From: Bryobacteraceae bacterium
GTDB lineage: Bacteria > Acidobacteriota > Terriglobia > Bryobacterales > Bryobacteraceae
Length of the DNA: 6,579 nt
NCBI GenBank assembly: GCA_025350445.1
Contig: JANXXV010000151.1
Location: 1 to 6,579, forward strand
Direction of reading: 5' to 3'
The position numbers and the translations under genes were made by a program. This document shows positions 1 through 6,567 of this stretch, piece by piece; position 1 is the first letter of the stretch, and each line of letters starts with the position of its first letter. The notes beneath the pieces were generated by a model, which was given only the letters and a program-made list of their open reading frames with translations, was not told where the DNA came from and did no database searches.

Positions 1-22
1 TTAACAGTGTGATGAGCTTCAT
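1..22 (-). CDS. Start of a downstream gene, truncated by the window edge (ATGA overlap)
   Basis: An ATG at 22-20 overlaps the TGA stop of the cytochrome gene (21-19) in the ATGA arrangement typical of translationally coupled genes. Seven codons are visible before the left edge and read MKLITLL. A lysine followed by hydrophobic residues would suit the beginning of a signal peptide or membrane segment, but this is too little to name a product. No strong Shine-Dalgarno is visible; a weak GAAAG lies upstream, inside the cytochrome gene. If real, the gene is in the same operon as the cytochrome and would probably depend on ribosomes finishing it. A chance ATG is the alternative, so confidence is modest. 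Confidence 0.4.
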
Positions 23-2745
23 TTGAGCGGGACACTTTCGTGATCGTGAATGGTCTGGCGTTCGTTGTTGTCTTCCGGGCTGACCAGCCTGCGGCGGCCA
101 GTGATAGCCTGCGAAGATTCGTCGGCTTTAAACCGCCGGAACAGCTTCTCTTCGCGGGCGGTTTGCTGTTCGTCGCCCAGACCGCGGTAGGCGAGCATCA
201 AAGTATAGTGCGCCTGAACGTCTTCCGGATCGACTTGCAGCACGGCCTGCAGCGACTTCACAGCCTCGGCGTATTGCTTCCTGAGGAACAGAATACGGCC
301 GATCTGGTTGAGGTTCACACGGTCGCGTGGATACTTGGCTTCCACCGTGCGTAGCGATTGCAGCGCGCCATCGTAGTCACCGTCGGCCTTCTGGACCATG
401 CCTTGAAAGAAGTAAACCCGCGCCAGAGAATTATCCAGTTGCATGGCTTTGGCAAGGAACGGCTTAGCACGGTCTGTTTCGCCTTCCTGAACCAGAGCGC
501 GGGCCACGTTCAGCCAGCCGTCGGCATAGCCTGGCTCGGCTTCGGTTACTTTGGTGAAAGCGTACTCGGCTCCCTTCAAATCACCTTGCAACAACAATCC
601 AATGCCCCAGTCGTTCCATCTTTCCCGATCTTCTTTTCGCACAACGGGCTGCCATGTAGTCTCCGTCCCGGAATCGCCGACATTGAGTTTGGCTACGCTC
701 TGCGCCAGCGTAATGATGGGAACATCCGGGATGTGATCCTTTATCGAGCCGGAGACATTTTTCGGAATGTTGGAGGCATCGAAACTGTATTCGCGGCTAT
801 CATGCGCAATGCTTACCAGGCTCGGGTCCTGGCCCGCTTTCGGCTCGCCGGCATAGGCGTAGTTGGTGAAATAATGCGAGAACTTCCGGTAGTTGAGCTT
901 CGCCGTCAATGTGACCGGGCCCTTCACTCCTGGCGGAAGCTTCACGCGGAAGTGCGCAACATCGGCTGCGCCCGGCGGAATCAGCCGCACATAAAGCACG
1001 CTCCGTGTTTGAAACGCATTCCGCTTGTTAATGGGATTGCCCTCCGCATCCAACTGATACGACCGGTAGAAATGTGCGCCGGATTCGACCGGCCCCTTGC
1101 CGTTGTCGTCCGTGCGGCCGCTCCAGAAAATGGTCTTGCCGCCGGAATCCTTCCCTTCCAGTTCCAGCCAGACGTCGAAAGAATCCACGGTGCCGCCGGG
1201 AAAGAAGTGTCCGATCTTGCGCGTCCGGACCACCACGTCTACACGGACGTTGGATCCCGATTGGAATATTGCGCCGGCCTGGTCAACCGGAGCGGTGACT
1301 TTACCAGGTTCGCGGATCGTAACCTGTCCCGTTTGTTCCGCCTCTTCGCCGACAGCGAAGGTGGACGAAAGCTGCGGACCCTCTGTCCGGCGGCGCTGCA
1401 TTCCCGTTTGGCCGGTAGCGGCCTCTACTGGAGATGCCGCGAAGATATCAACGGTGATGAAGCCGGACTTCAGCAGCTTTTCCGTGGCCGCCATTTGTAG
1501 ATGATCCTGATTCGCATAGGAGACGGCCATATTGGCGGCGGCAAAACGATGCGAATGAATCTGGCCAGCCTTGTTGCCCGGGTCTTGCGACGCCACTTGC
1601 GGCATGTGGCATTCCGAACAGGTTGAGCTCTTCGGCGGATAGTAAAACGACCGCGCGCCCTGCCCTGAGACACCGCTTGCCTGCCAATTGTCATAGTCGT
1701 TGAAACCGCGCAGCCAGCGGTAGTTATTCACCGGGACATCCAGATGCACCTTGTGGCAGGAAGAACAAAACTCGGCGCTATCTTCCCGCATAAAAGGCTT
1801 CATGAACGTATCGCGATGCGGCTTTGGATTCAGAAACGTCAGAAAATAATCGATCTGCCGGATGTACTTGTTCTTACTGGACGCCAGTTCGTGCAGCGGC
1901 GGATATTCGATGGTGAAGCCGCCATTGCCCATGGAACCGTTCACGTGCGTGATGGAGTGGCACGACACACAGCCCAGGCCGTTCTGCGCCTCGGGGGTAT
2001 CGATCTGGTCCTTAATCGGCTTTTCAAACCGTCCGTTGAAGAAGACTGCGTGATCGTGGCAGCCGGCGCACCACTTGGTGCTCTGCACGCCATTCACCGT
2101 CTGCATGTACTCGATGGACTTCCGGTAAAACTGATTGTTAAACGATGCAAAGTGATGCATCGAGCTCTTCCACTGCTCGTAAATATCCTTGTGGCAGGAG
2201 CCGCAGAGCTCAGAATCCATGAAGAAGGCCGATGGAATCGTGGTCCCAACGTTTGTGTTCGCCGAAGAAGGCCAGAACGGAGATTTCGGCCCGGCGCCTT
2301 CTTCCTGCATTGATGTGGGAACCGTGAGCGGATTGCGGATTCGCGTATTCTTCGGGAGCGTGCCATACCGCACGGCAACAATCACCGCAGCCACCGCGAC
2401 GAACGCGACAACGGCGCGCCGCGACTCCTTCCACAACACATAGCCGGCCGCAACCGCCAACACGCCGGCAATACTGTGCGCTATCAGCAGCCAGAAATTG
2501 GGCCGTGTATTTCCCAGGTACATCAACGCCAGGCCAAGTAGCGCCGAGACAACGAGACAACCGATCCAGGCGACTTCCGCGCTTCTGCGATATAGCCAAA
2601 CGGCGCCTATCGTCAACACTACGCCGAGCACAAGGTGCAGCAGCGCGTTCGCCATGTAAAAGACTGTGGGCGACGGCAGCGCGAGCAGGTAGACCGTGTT
2701 GATCAGCAGAATGAAAAAGAGAACAGCGAAAGCGCGTTTCAGCAT
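19..2745 (-). CDS. Membrane-anchored pentahaem cytochrome c (cytochrome c554-like) with C-terminal TPR domain
   Basis: The 908-residue product is probably an inner-membrane electron-transfer protein with its haem domain outside the cytoplasm. In order: about five hydrophobic helices at roughly residues 5-24, 28-51, 57-78, 83-105 and 110-127; five CXXCH haem motifs, CGSCH (181), CAGCH (226), CVSCH (259), CSSCH (327) and CSECH (376); a beta-rich region with GHFFPGG (512-518) at about 495-660; and about four to five TPRs at 711-870. CGSCHKDIYEQW followed by MHH resembles the opening of the cytochrome c554/c-prime family (Pfam Cytochrome_C554). Every cysteine after the membrane region belongs to a haem motif; the only other one, C63, is in a predicted helix. 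Nearby histidines (197, 198, 232, 267, 310, 334, 397, 399) could be distal ligands. The start is 6 nt after the stop of a short duplicated ORF, without a clear ribosome-binding site. The haem and TPR calls are firm; the electron partner and substrate are unknown. Confidence 0.93.
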   Translation of the reverse strand: MLKRAFAVLFFILLINTVYLLALPSPTVFYMANALLHLVLGVVLTIGAVWLYRRSAEVAWIGCLVVSALLGLALMYLGNTRPNFWLLIAHSIAGVLAVAAGYVLWKESRRAVVAFVAVAAVIVAVRYGTLPKNTRIRNPLTVPTSMQEEGAGPKSPFWPSSANTNVGTTIPSAFFMDSELCGSCHKDIYEQWKSSMHHFASFNNQFYRKSIEYMQTVNGVQSTKWCAGCHDHAVFFNGRFEKPIKDQIDTPEAQNGLGCVSCHSITHVNGSMGNGGFTIEYPPLHELASSKNKYIRQIDYFLTFLNPKPHRDTFMKPFMREDSAEFCSSCHKVHLDVPVNNYRWLRGFNDYDNWQASGVSGQGARSFYYPPKSSTCSECHMPQVASQDPGNKAGQIHSHRFAAANMAVSYANQDHLQMAATEKLLKSGFITVDIFAASPVEAATGQTGMQRRRTEGPQLSSTFAVGEEAEQTGQVTIREPGKVTAPVDQAGAIFQSGSNVRVDVVVRTRKIGHFFPGGTVDSFDVWLELEGKDSGGKTIFWSGRTDDNGKGPVESGAHFYRSYQLDAEGNPINKRNAFQTRSVLYVRLIPPGAADVAHFRVKLPPGVKGPVTLTAKLNYRKFSHYFTNYAYAGEPKAGQDPSLVSIAHDSREYSFDASNIPKNVSGSIKDHIPDVPIITLAQSVAKLNVGDSGTETTWQPVVRKEDRERWNDWGIGLLLQGDLKGAEYAFTKVTEAEPGYADGWLNVARALVQEGETDRAKPFLAKAMQLDNSLARVYFFQGMVQKADGDYDGALQSLRTVEAKYPRDRVNLNQIGRILFLRKQYAEAVKSLQAVLQVDPEDVQAHYTLMLAYRGLGDEQQTAREEKLFRRFKADESSQAITGRRRLVSPEDNNERQTIHDHESVPLK

Positions 2746-2774
2746 TGTGGTTTACGTGAGCCTCGCCCCTTCCA
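2589..2774 (-). repeat. Tandem duplication, unit 1 (cytochrome codons 1-52 plus leader)
   Basis: This is the first of two directly adjacent 186-bp units. It holds the first 52 codons of the cytochrome gene (2745 down to about 2589) and the 29 nt upstream of its ATG. It aligns without gaps to 2775-2960. By eye there are 9 mismatches in the 157 bp from 2589 to 2745, and 8 in the 29 bp upstream of the ATG. The period is a multiple of three. The shared sequence stops at GATATAG on the coding-side end, where the intact gene continues and the copy runs into the other unit's leader. Confidence 0.93.
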
Positions 2775-2931
2775 GATATAGCCAAACGGCGCCTATCGTC
2801 ACCACTATGCCGAGCGCGAGGTGTAGCAGCGCGTTCGCCACGTAGAAGACTGTGGGCGACGGCAGCGCGAGCAGGTAGACCGCGTTGATCAGCAGAATGA
2901 AAAAGAGAACAGCGAGAGCGCGTTTCAGCAT
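2752..2931 (-). CDS. 59-residue two-helix membrane peptide, duplicated from the cytochrome N-terminus
   Basis: The ORF runs from ATG at 2931 to TAA at 2754-2752 and ends 6 nt before the cytochrome ATG. Residues 1-52 match the cytochrome N-terminus except for six conservative changes (F6L, T17A, M31V, V39A, V42I, L44V). The last seven, LEGARLT, are read from the leader of the downstream copy. It would form two membrane helices, about residues 5-24 and 31-52, joined by PSPT, with a KR pair at the N-terminus. It has no haem motif and cannot act as a cytochrome alone. It may be a real small membrane protein, perhaps packing with the cytochrome's own helices, a translated leader that couples translation to the cytochrome, or a duplication remnant that has not yet decayed. 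The reading frame is intact, and the coding part is better conserved than the leader part, which leans towards function or gene conversion. No ribosome-binding site is obvious. Confidence 0.45.
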   Translation of the reverse strand: MLKRALAVLFFILLINAVYLLALPSPTVFYVANALLHLALGIVVTIGAVWLYLEGARLT

Positions 2932-2960
2932 TGTGGATTAAGTGATCTTTGCCCTTTCAT
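2775..2960 (-). repeat. Tandem duplication, unit 2 (source of the short upstream ORF)
   Basis: This is the second 186-bp unit, abutting unit 1 head to tail. It contains its own ATG (2931-2929) and 52 codons corresponding to the cytochrome N-terminus, plus a leader matching the one in front of the cytochrome. Both leaders keep an in-frame TAA ending 6 nt before the ATG. No insertion-sequence ends or other mobile signature flank the unit, so a simple tandem duplication by slippage or unequal recombination is the likeliest origin. Confidence 0.9.
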
Positions 2961-2985
2961 GAAGGCACTGTTCCCGCGGTTCGGC

Positions 2986-3015
2986 ACCAATGTCTTACGG
3001 CCGTAAGGCAGTGGT
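2986..3015. promoter_or_regulatory. 30-bp near-perfect palindrome between the two large genes
   Basis: The core CTTACGGCCGTAAG (2994-3007) is a perfect 14-bp palindrome centred between 3000 and 3001. The symmetry extends to 2986-3015 with only two mismatched pairs (2993/3008 and 2990/3011). A perfect 9-bp inverted repeat lies outside it, ATCTTTGCC at 2945-2953 and GGCAAAGAT at 3017-3025. The palindrome sits 38 nt after the stop of the upstream gene and 55 nt before the short ORF. It could be a dimeric regulator's operator for the cytochrome genes, or an RNA hairpin at the end of the preceding transcript. In the gene direction no run of T follows it, so it is not a typical intrinsic terminator. 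I see no convincing sigma-70 or sigma-54 promoter in this gap. Confidence 0.5.
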
Positions 3016-3052
3016 CGGCAAAGATATTCCATGACGCGGGTCTCAGCATCTT

Positions 3053-6000
3053 TTAATTAAGTGGACGAATTAATCGTAGCGCGGGACGAGTGTTGTACCG
3101 CTCCCGATAGGCGGCGTGCCCCGGATCGGCGGGGTAGTGCTCCGCCGCCGGATATGGAAACCGCGACATGGAGTGGAATGGCAGCGGATCGGTAGTCTGC
3201 GAAAACGCCGTATTGGCGTCGCGGTCCTTGGCCCAACCGTCCACCAGCAGCAGGAAATCGCGCGTCCAACCGGGCGGCGCCGCCGCTATGGATTTCGCGT
3301 CAAACCGCAATTGCAATTCGTCCCCCGATCCCATGACGATCAGCTTGTCATCCACCGCGCGCGCCAGTTCGCTTACATCGCCGTAACGGGTATAGTGGCC
3401 GGGCGTGGGATTCCAAAGCGACGTGGGCGTTGCATCGTTGTAGGAGAAAGCTTCCGGCTGCTTGCGTTGCGGGTCGATCCGCGACGGAGAAAAGCCACGG
3501 AAGCGCAGACTCGCCGCGCTCAGCGCCAGCACCGTTTGTTTAACCGGCGGCGCAGCCGTGTCCTCGCTGAGGAAGATTTCGTCCCAATAGACGCAGAGAT
3601 TGGTGACGATTCGAACCTCGCGGGAATCGGAGAGAAACTTGCCGGTGAGGTCGACCACGATGGTTTTCGGTTTTCCCGCCGGCATCCCCATATCTTCGAT
3701 TACGGTGGTCCAGGTACCGTGCTTATCTTTTACTTGCAGGTAGGGCGGCACCAGTCCGCCTTTGCCTTCCTGGGCGACGCCGAGAAACGTGCTGCCGTCC
3801 GCCCAATCAACCCAGCCGCTGAGCACCATCACCGCGCGGTTCCGCGGCGAGGCTTCCTTGCCGAAATCCAGGTCCAGCGTATGGAGTTGCGCAACGCCTG
3901 TAAGCGTGCGATCAAATCCATCGGGATAGGTGCGGTCCCTGCCGGCCAGCTTGGCGCGAACATCACGGCCCGCTTCGTCCTTGGCGCTTACCGCGTGCTT
4001 GCGATTCTTGACACCAAACAAGCGGAACTCGGGGAACGGCGGACCCTTGAACTTTTCGTTGGTGTAGATGGCGGTATCCGCAGGGTGGTCAACCGCGATC
4101 AGACGGATGTGGTCCAGGTAGGCCACCTCGCTCAACTCCTCCGTAATACGAACCTGGTATTCGCCGTTTACCGGCTTGAGCGATCTTCCGTCGATCTGAA
4201 TGTATTCGTCGTGATCCACCGGGAAATACTGGCCCTCACCGGAGCTTGCACCCAGCGGGGCCACGCCCAGCACGTCGGTAATGTATTCGAATCCGGTTCC
4301 ATTCCACGTCCAGATGATAGGGCAGGACCCGGACAGGCGCTGCGCCTCTTTGTAATAGTTCTCCTTGCCGGGCAGTTGCTTCATCTCGTTCTGGATCAGG
4401 CCGTTGGGCCAGGTGATGCGGACGGTATCGATGGATTTTTCAGATCCCAGGCCGAACAACAGCGGCTGCCCCTGGTAAACCTGTTTCTGATATCTGACGC
4501 CGGCTTTCACTTCCACCTCCGCTCCAGGGGACGTTTTCAGATTCTTGATGCCTGCCAGCCGTACCCGGAGCCATTGATTTGCGGGCGCCGTTTCATTGGC
4601 GAGCACACGGACGCCCGTGGGCGTCAGGCAGGCTAGATCGGTCCCTGCCATAGCGGACTTTCGGCACTCCGCTGTAGCGGCCGGGTGCTTCGCTTCGGAA
4701 AACTTATTGTTTCCGAGATTCCTTTGCACGCCCCCGCCGACGATCAGGTCTTGCACTCCGCGATTCTCCAGGTCGGTTAAGCTGAAGCCTTGTTCCGCCG
4801 TGCGCGCCGCAAGCGTTTCCGGAGCTGCGAACACTGCCTTGTGGTTGCTCATCAGGCTGACGCCGGTTGCGGTCGCGAAAACCAGGTCGAGCGAGCCGTC
4901 GTTGTCGATGTCAACCGCGGTCAACTGCGTGGCGCCGGGCGGCAGCGCGAGGGGCTGGGCCGTGTAGGCGCCGGATAGCTGATCGCGGTACAGAACACCC
5001 GCGTGATCGCGATAGGAAACCGCCAGGTCGAAGCTCTTCGAATCGGCAGCGGCCCGGATCGGCGCGGCATCCAGAGCCTCGCCCGCGGCAAACGGAAAAT
5101 CCGTCGTGTGGTCTTGGAATCCGGCAGCGCCTTGATTGCGGAAGAGCATCGATTTCTTGCCTAACAGGACCAAATCCAGGTCGTAGTCGTGGTCATAGTC
5201 GAGCCAAACCGCTTTTTCGAAGCGCAACGGCGGCAGATCCGCGGCGAACTTCTGGAACTTGCCCTTGACGTTAACCAGAAGCTTCGGGCCGGCCGGGGTC
5301 AGGACGCAGAGGTCGGGCAGGCCATCATTGTTGAAGTCCCCGGCGCTAATGGAAATCGTATCTTTCAAATCCGATACCACGGTCCCCGGCTCAATCCGGA
5401 TTCCTGCCGCCGACCAGGTGAGCAGTTTTGGTTTTCCGTCTCCATTGACGTCGATCCAGAGCATCCCGTCAGCGGCCGTTCCCGTGCTCCGCTGGCGGAA
5501 TTTCAGGTCGGCCGCCTTGTCTTGTGGAGCACGATTGGAGATGATCTCGTAGATCTCGGAGTAATCGCTCCATTCCACGTCTTCGGGAATTGCAGCGCCC
5601 TCCATCTGCTTTTTCAGCCGCTGGAATGTTTCCAGTTCGGTGCGGGCTTTCTCAGTCTGTCCGGTAGTGCGGAAAGCGTTGTAGAGCTGGAAGTGGGGCG
5701 CGGCCAGGCCGGGATTCAAACGGGATGCCGTTTCAAACTGCCCGATCGCTTCGTTCGTCTTACCCGCCAGTTTATAGAGCGCGCCAAGATTGTAATGCGA
5801 AATGGGTTCGTTTGGTACTAATGCCACCATCTTTTCCATCTGCGCGCCGGCCTTCTCGGAGTCGCCCTGTTTCTTGAAGACGATACCGAGGTTGAACCAG
5901 GTGTGGGGAATCGATGGATCGGCCTTCTGCACCTTCTCGAGCTCGGCGACACCCTCAGCGGTCTTCCCTGCCCTTAAAAGTGCCAATCCGAAATTGAGGC

Positions 6001-6199
6001 GCTCGCGGACCGAATCGGGTTTGAGCTTTAGCGCCTGGCGGAAGGTTTCCACCGCTTCGGCCTGCGTGGTGGTGTTTTCGTAGAATGCTTTGCCCAGATT
6101 TCGCAGGCGGGCCAGTTGGTCTTCGACGGGTTCGTTGGGCGCTGCGTGTAGAATGACGAGCAAAATCGCGACGGCGGCCAGGGGCGTCCAGAGTTTCAT
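3053..6199 (-). CDS. Secreted TPR / FG-GAP (VCBS) / ASPIC-UnbV protein of the CRTAC type with a long novel C-terminus
   Basis: A large extracytoplasmic protein, 1048 residues from the ATG at 6199. Residues 1-20 (MKLWTPLAAVAILLVILHAA) are a signal peptide. About four TPRs occupy 29-197. A beta-propeller-like region follows with calcium-loop motifs DVNGDG (250), DFNNDG (288), DYDHDYD (334) and DIDNDG (430), and a degenerate DLENRG (476). An ASPIC/UnbV-type domain spans about 542-611, with LFGLG and ITWPNG as landmarks. The remaining 430 residues begin at CPIIWTWNG (626) and match no domain I can name; tryptophan- and glycine-rich beta segments suggest further sandwich folds. FG-GAP and UnbV domains are usually linked to ligand binding or adhesion outside the cell, but the biochemical role of bacterial CRTAC-type proteins is not established. 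An alternative ATG at 6226 adds nine residues and overlaps the preceding ORF; 6199 gives a normal signal peptide and a 5-nt gap, so I prefer it. The gene ends TAA at 3055-3053. Confidence 0.92.
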   Translation of the reverse strand: MKLWTPLAAVAILLVILHAAPNEPVEDQLARLRNLGKAFYENTTTQAEAVETFRQALKLKPDSVRERLNFGLALLRAGKTAEGVAELEKVQKADPSIPHTWFNLGIVFKKQGDSEKAGAQMEKMVALVPNEPISHYNLGALYKLAGKTNEAIGQFETASRLNPGLAAPHFQLYNAFRTTGQTEKARTELETFQRLKKQMEGAAIPEDVEWSDYSEIYEIISNRAPQDKAADLKFRQRSTGTAADGMLWIDVNGDGKPKLLTWSAAGIRIEPGTVVSDLKDTISISAGDFNNDGLPDLCVLTPAGPKLLVNVKGKFQKFAADLPPLRFEKAVWLDYDHDYDLDLVLLGKKSMLFRNQGAAGFQDHTTDFPFAAGEALDAAPIRAAADSKSFDLAVSYRDHAGVLYRDQLSGAYTAQPLALPPGATQLTAVDIDNDGSLDLVFATATGVSLMSNHKAVFAAPETLAARTAEQGFSLTDLENRGVQDLIVGGGVQRNLGNNKFSEAKHPAATAECRKSAMAGTDLACLTPTGVRVLANETAPANQWLRVRLAGIKNLKTSPGAEVEVKAGVRYQKQVYQGQPLLFGLGSEKSIDTVRITWPNGLIQNEMKQLPGKENYYKEAQRLSGSCPIIWTWNGTGFEYITDVLGVAPLGASSGEGQYFPVDHDEYIQIDGRSLKPVNGEYQVRITEELSEVAYLDHIRLIAVDHPADTAIYTNEKFKGPPFPEFRLFGVKNRKHAVSAKDEAGRDVRAKLAGRDRTYPDGFDRTLTGVAQLHTLDLDFGKEASPRNRAVMVLSGWVDWADGSTFLGVAQEGKGGLVPPYLQVKDKHGTWTTVIEDMGMPAGKPKTIVVDLTGKFLSDSREVRIVTNLCVYWDEIFLSEDTAAPPVKQTVLALSAASLRFRGFSPSRIDPQRKQPEAFSYNDATPTSLWNPTPGHYTRYGDVSELARAVDDKLIVMGSGDELQLRFDAKSIAAAPPGWTRDFLLLVDGWAKDRDANTAFSQTTDPLPFHSMSRFPYPAAEHYPADPGHAAYRERYNTRPALRLIRPLN

Positions 6200-6204
6200 T
6201 GTTT

Positions 6205-6567
6205 TCAGTTTACTGCCGACTGGCATCGGGTTTCACACTTCAGTCGACCTTGGGTGCTCAACCGGTCTGGGGAAGGCGGCTGCTGACATCCTGCTAACGC
6301 GCGCGGCCCGGTTAGGTACGTAGCCCCGTATCCAGTTAGCTGCTCTGGACTGCCGGTTGGGCCGACATCGGGTTTCGGTTCGACTGGTGGCGTCGTTTCG
6401 CAATTTACGTTGACACTTGTTGACGCGCGCGGCCGGGTGGGTTCCGGGTCGTTTCGTAATTTCTCTTTTCGGAGTTTGGTAAGGCTGTTCATAGCCGTTT
6501 GGTGCATGCGGATGTAGGCAGTTTCATACCTTAAAAAGAGGTCGAGGGCTTTCTCGTCATTCGCCAT
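6205..6567 (-). CDS. Small hypothetical protein, helical N-terminus and proline-rich tail
   Basis: A 120-residue ORF of unknown function. Residues 1-40 are charged and probably helical (MANDEKALDLFLRYETAYIR, then an LRKEKLR segment). From about residue 42 the character changes: rich in proline, threonine and glycine, without hydrophobic segments, and likely disordered (PEPTRPRAS, TTPPVEPKPDVGP). There is no signal peptide, so a cytoplasmic location is likely, unlike its neighbours. The N-terminal part resembles short hypothetical proteins I recall from Acidobacteriota, but that is memory, not a search. It ends 5 nt before the preferred start of the large secreted gene. The frame remains open from the ATG at 6567 to the right edge, so the true start could lie outside the window. 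Only the first 40 or so residues look confidently protein-like; the tail may be poorly conserved. Confidence 0.55.
   Translation of the reverse strand: MANDEKALDLFLRYETAYIRMHQTAMNSLTKLRKEKLRNDPEPTRPRASTSVNVNCETTPPVEPKPDVGPTGSPEQLTGYGATYLTGPRALAGCQQPPSPDRLSTQGRLKCETRCQSAVN

Noticed and set aside
358..1500. Long plus-strand open frame (380 codons) opposite the cytochrome gene
   Set aside because: It lies entirely antisense to a gene with clear haem and TPR motifs. Its translation shows no recognisable domain, and open antisense frames are expected in GC-rich coding DNA.
2210..2785. Minus-strand open frame of 191 codons starting just before the cytochrome ATG
   Set aside because: It is out of frame with the cytochrome and covers its membrane segments. 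The translation is arginine- and cysteine-rich without helices, so it is a shadow, although it crosses the duplication junction.
2589..2960. Insertion sequence or transposon as the cause of the repeat
   Set aside because: There is no transposase, no terminal inverted repeat and no target-site duplication. The units simply abut, as in a tandem duplication.
2986..3015. Palindrome as a rho-independent terminator of the secreted-protein gene
   Set aside because: The inverted repeat is strong but has almost no loop, and no T-run follows in the direction of transcription. I kept it only as a possible operator or hairpin.
3017..3036. Possible sigma-54 promoter (TGG...TTTGCC on the minus strand) before the cytochrome unit
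   Set aside because: The spacing between the GG and GC elements is one base too short, and the flanking consensus is poor.
3116..4636. Plus-strand open frame of 506 codons
   Set aside because: It is antisense to the TPR/FG-GAP/UnbV gene. The translation is arginine-rich without motifs, typical of a shadow frame.
5189..5821. Plus-strand open frame of 210 codons
   Set aside because: It is antisense to the TPR and propeller part of the secreted protein, with no domain evidence.
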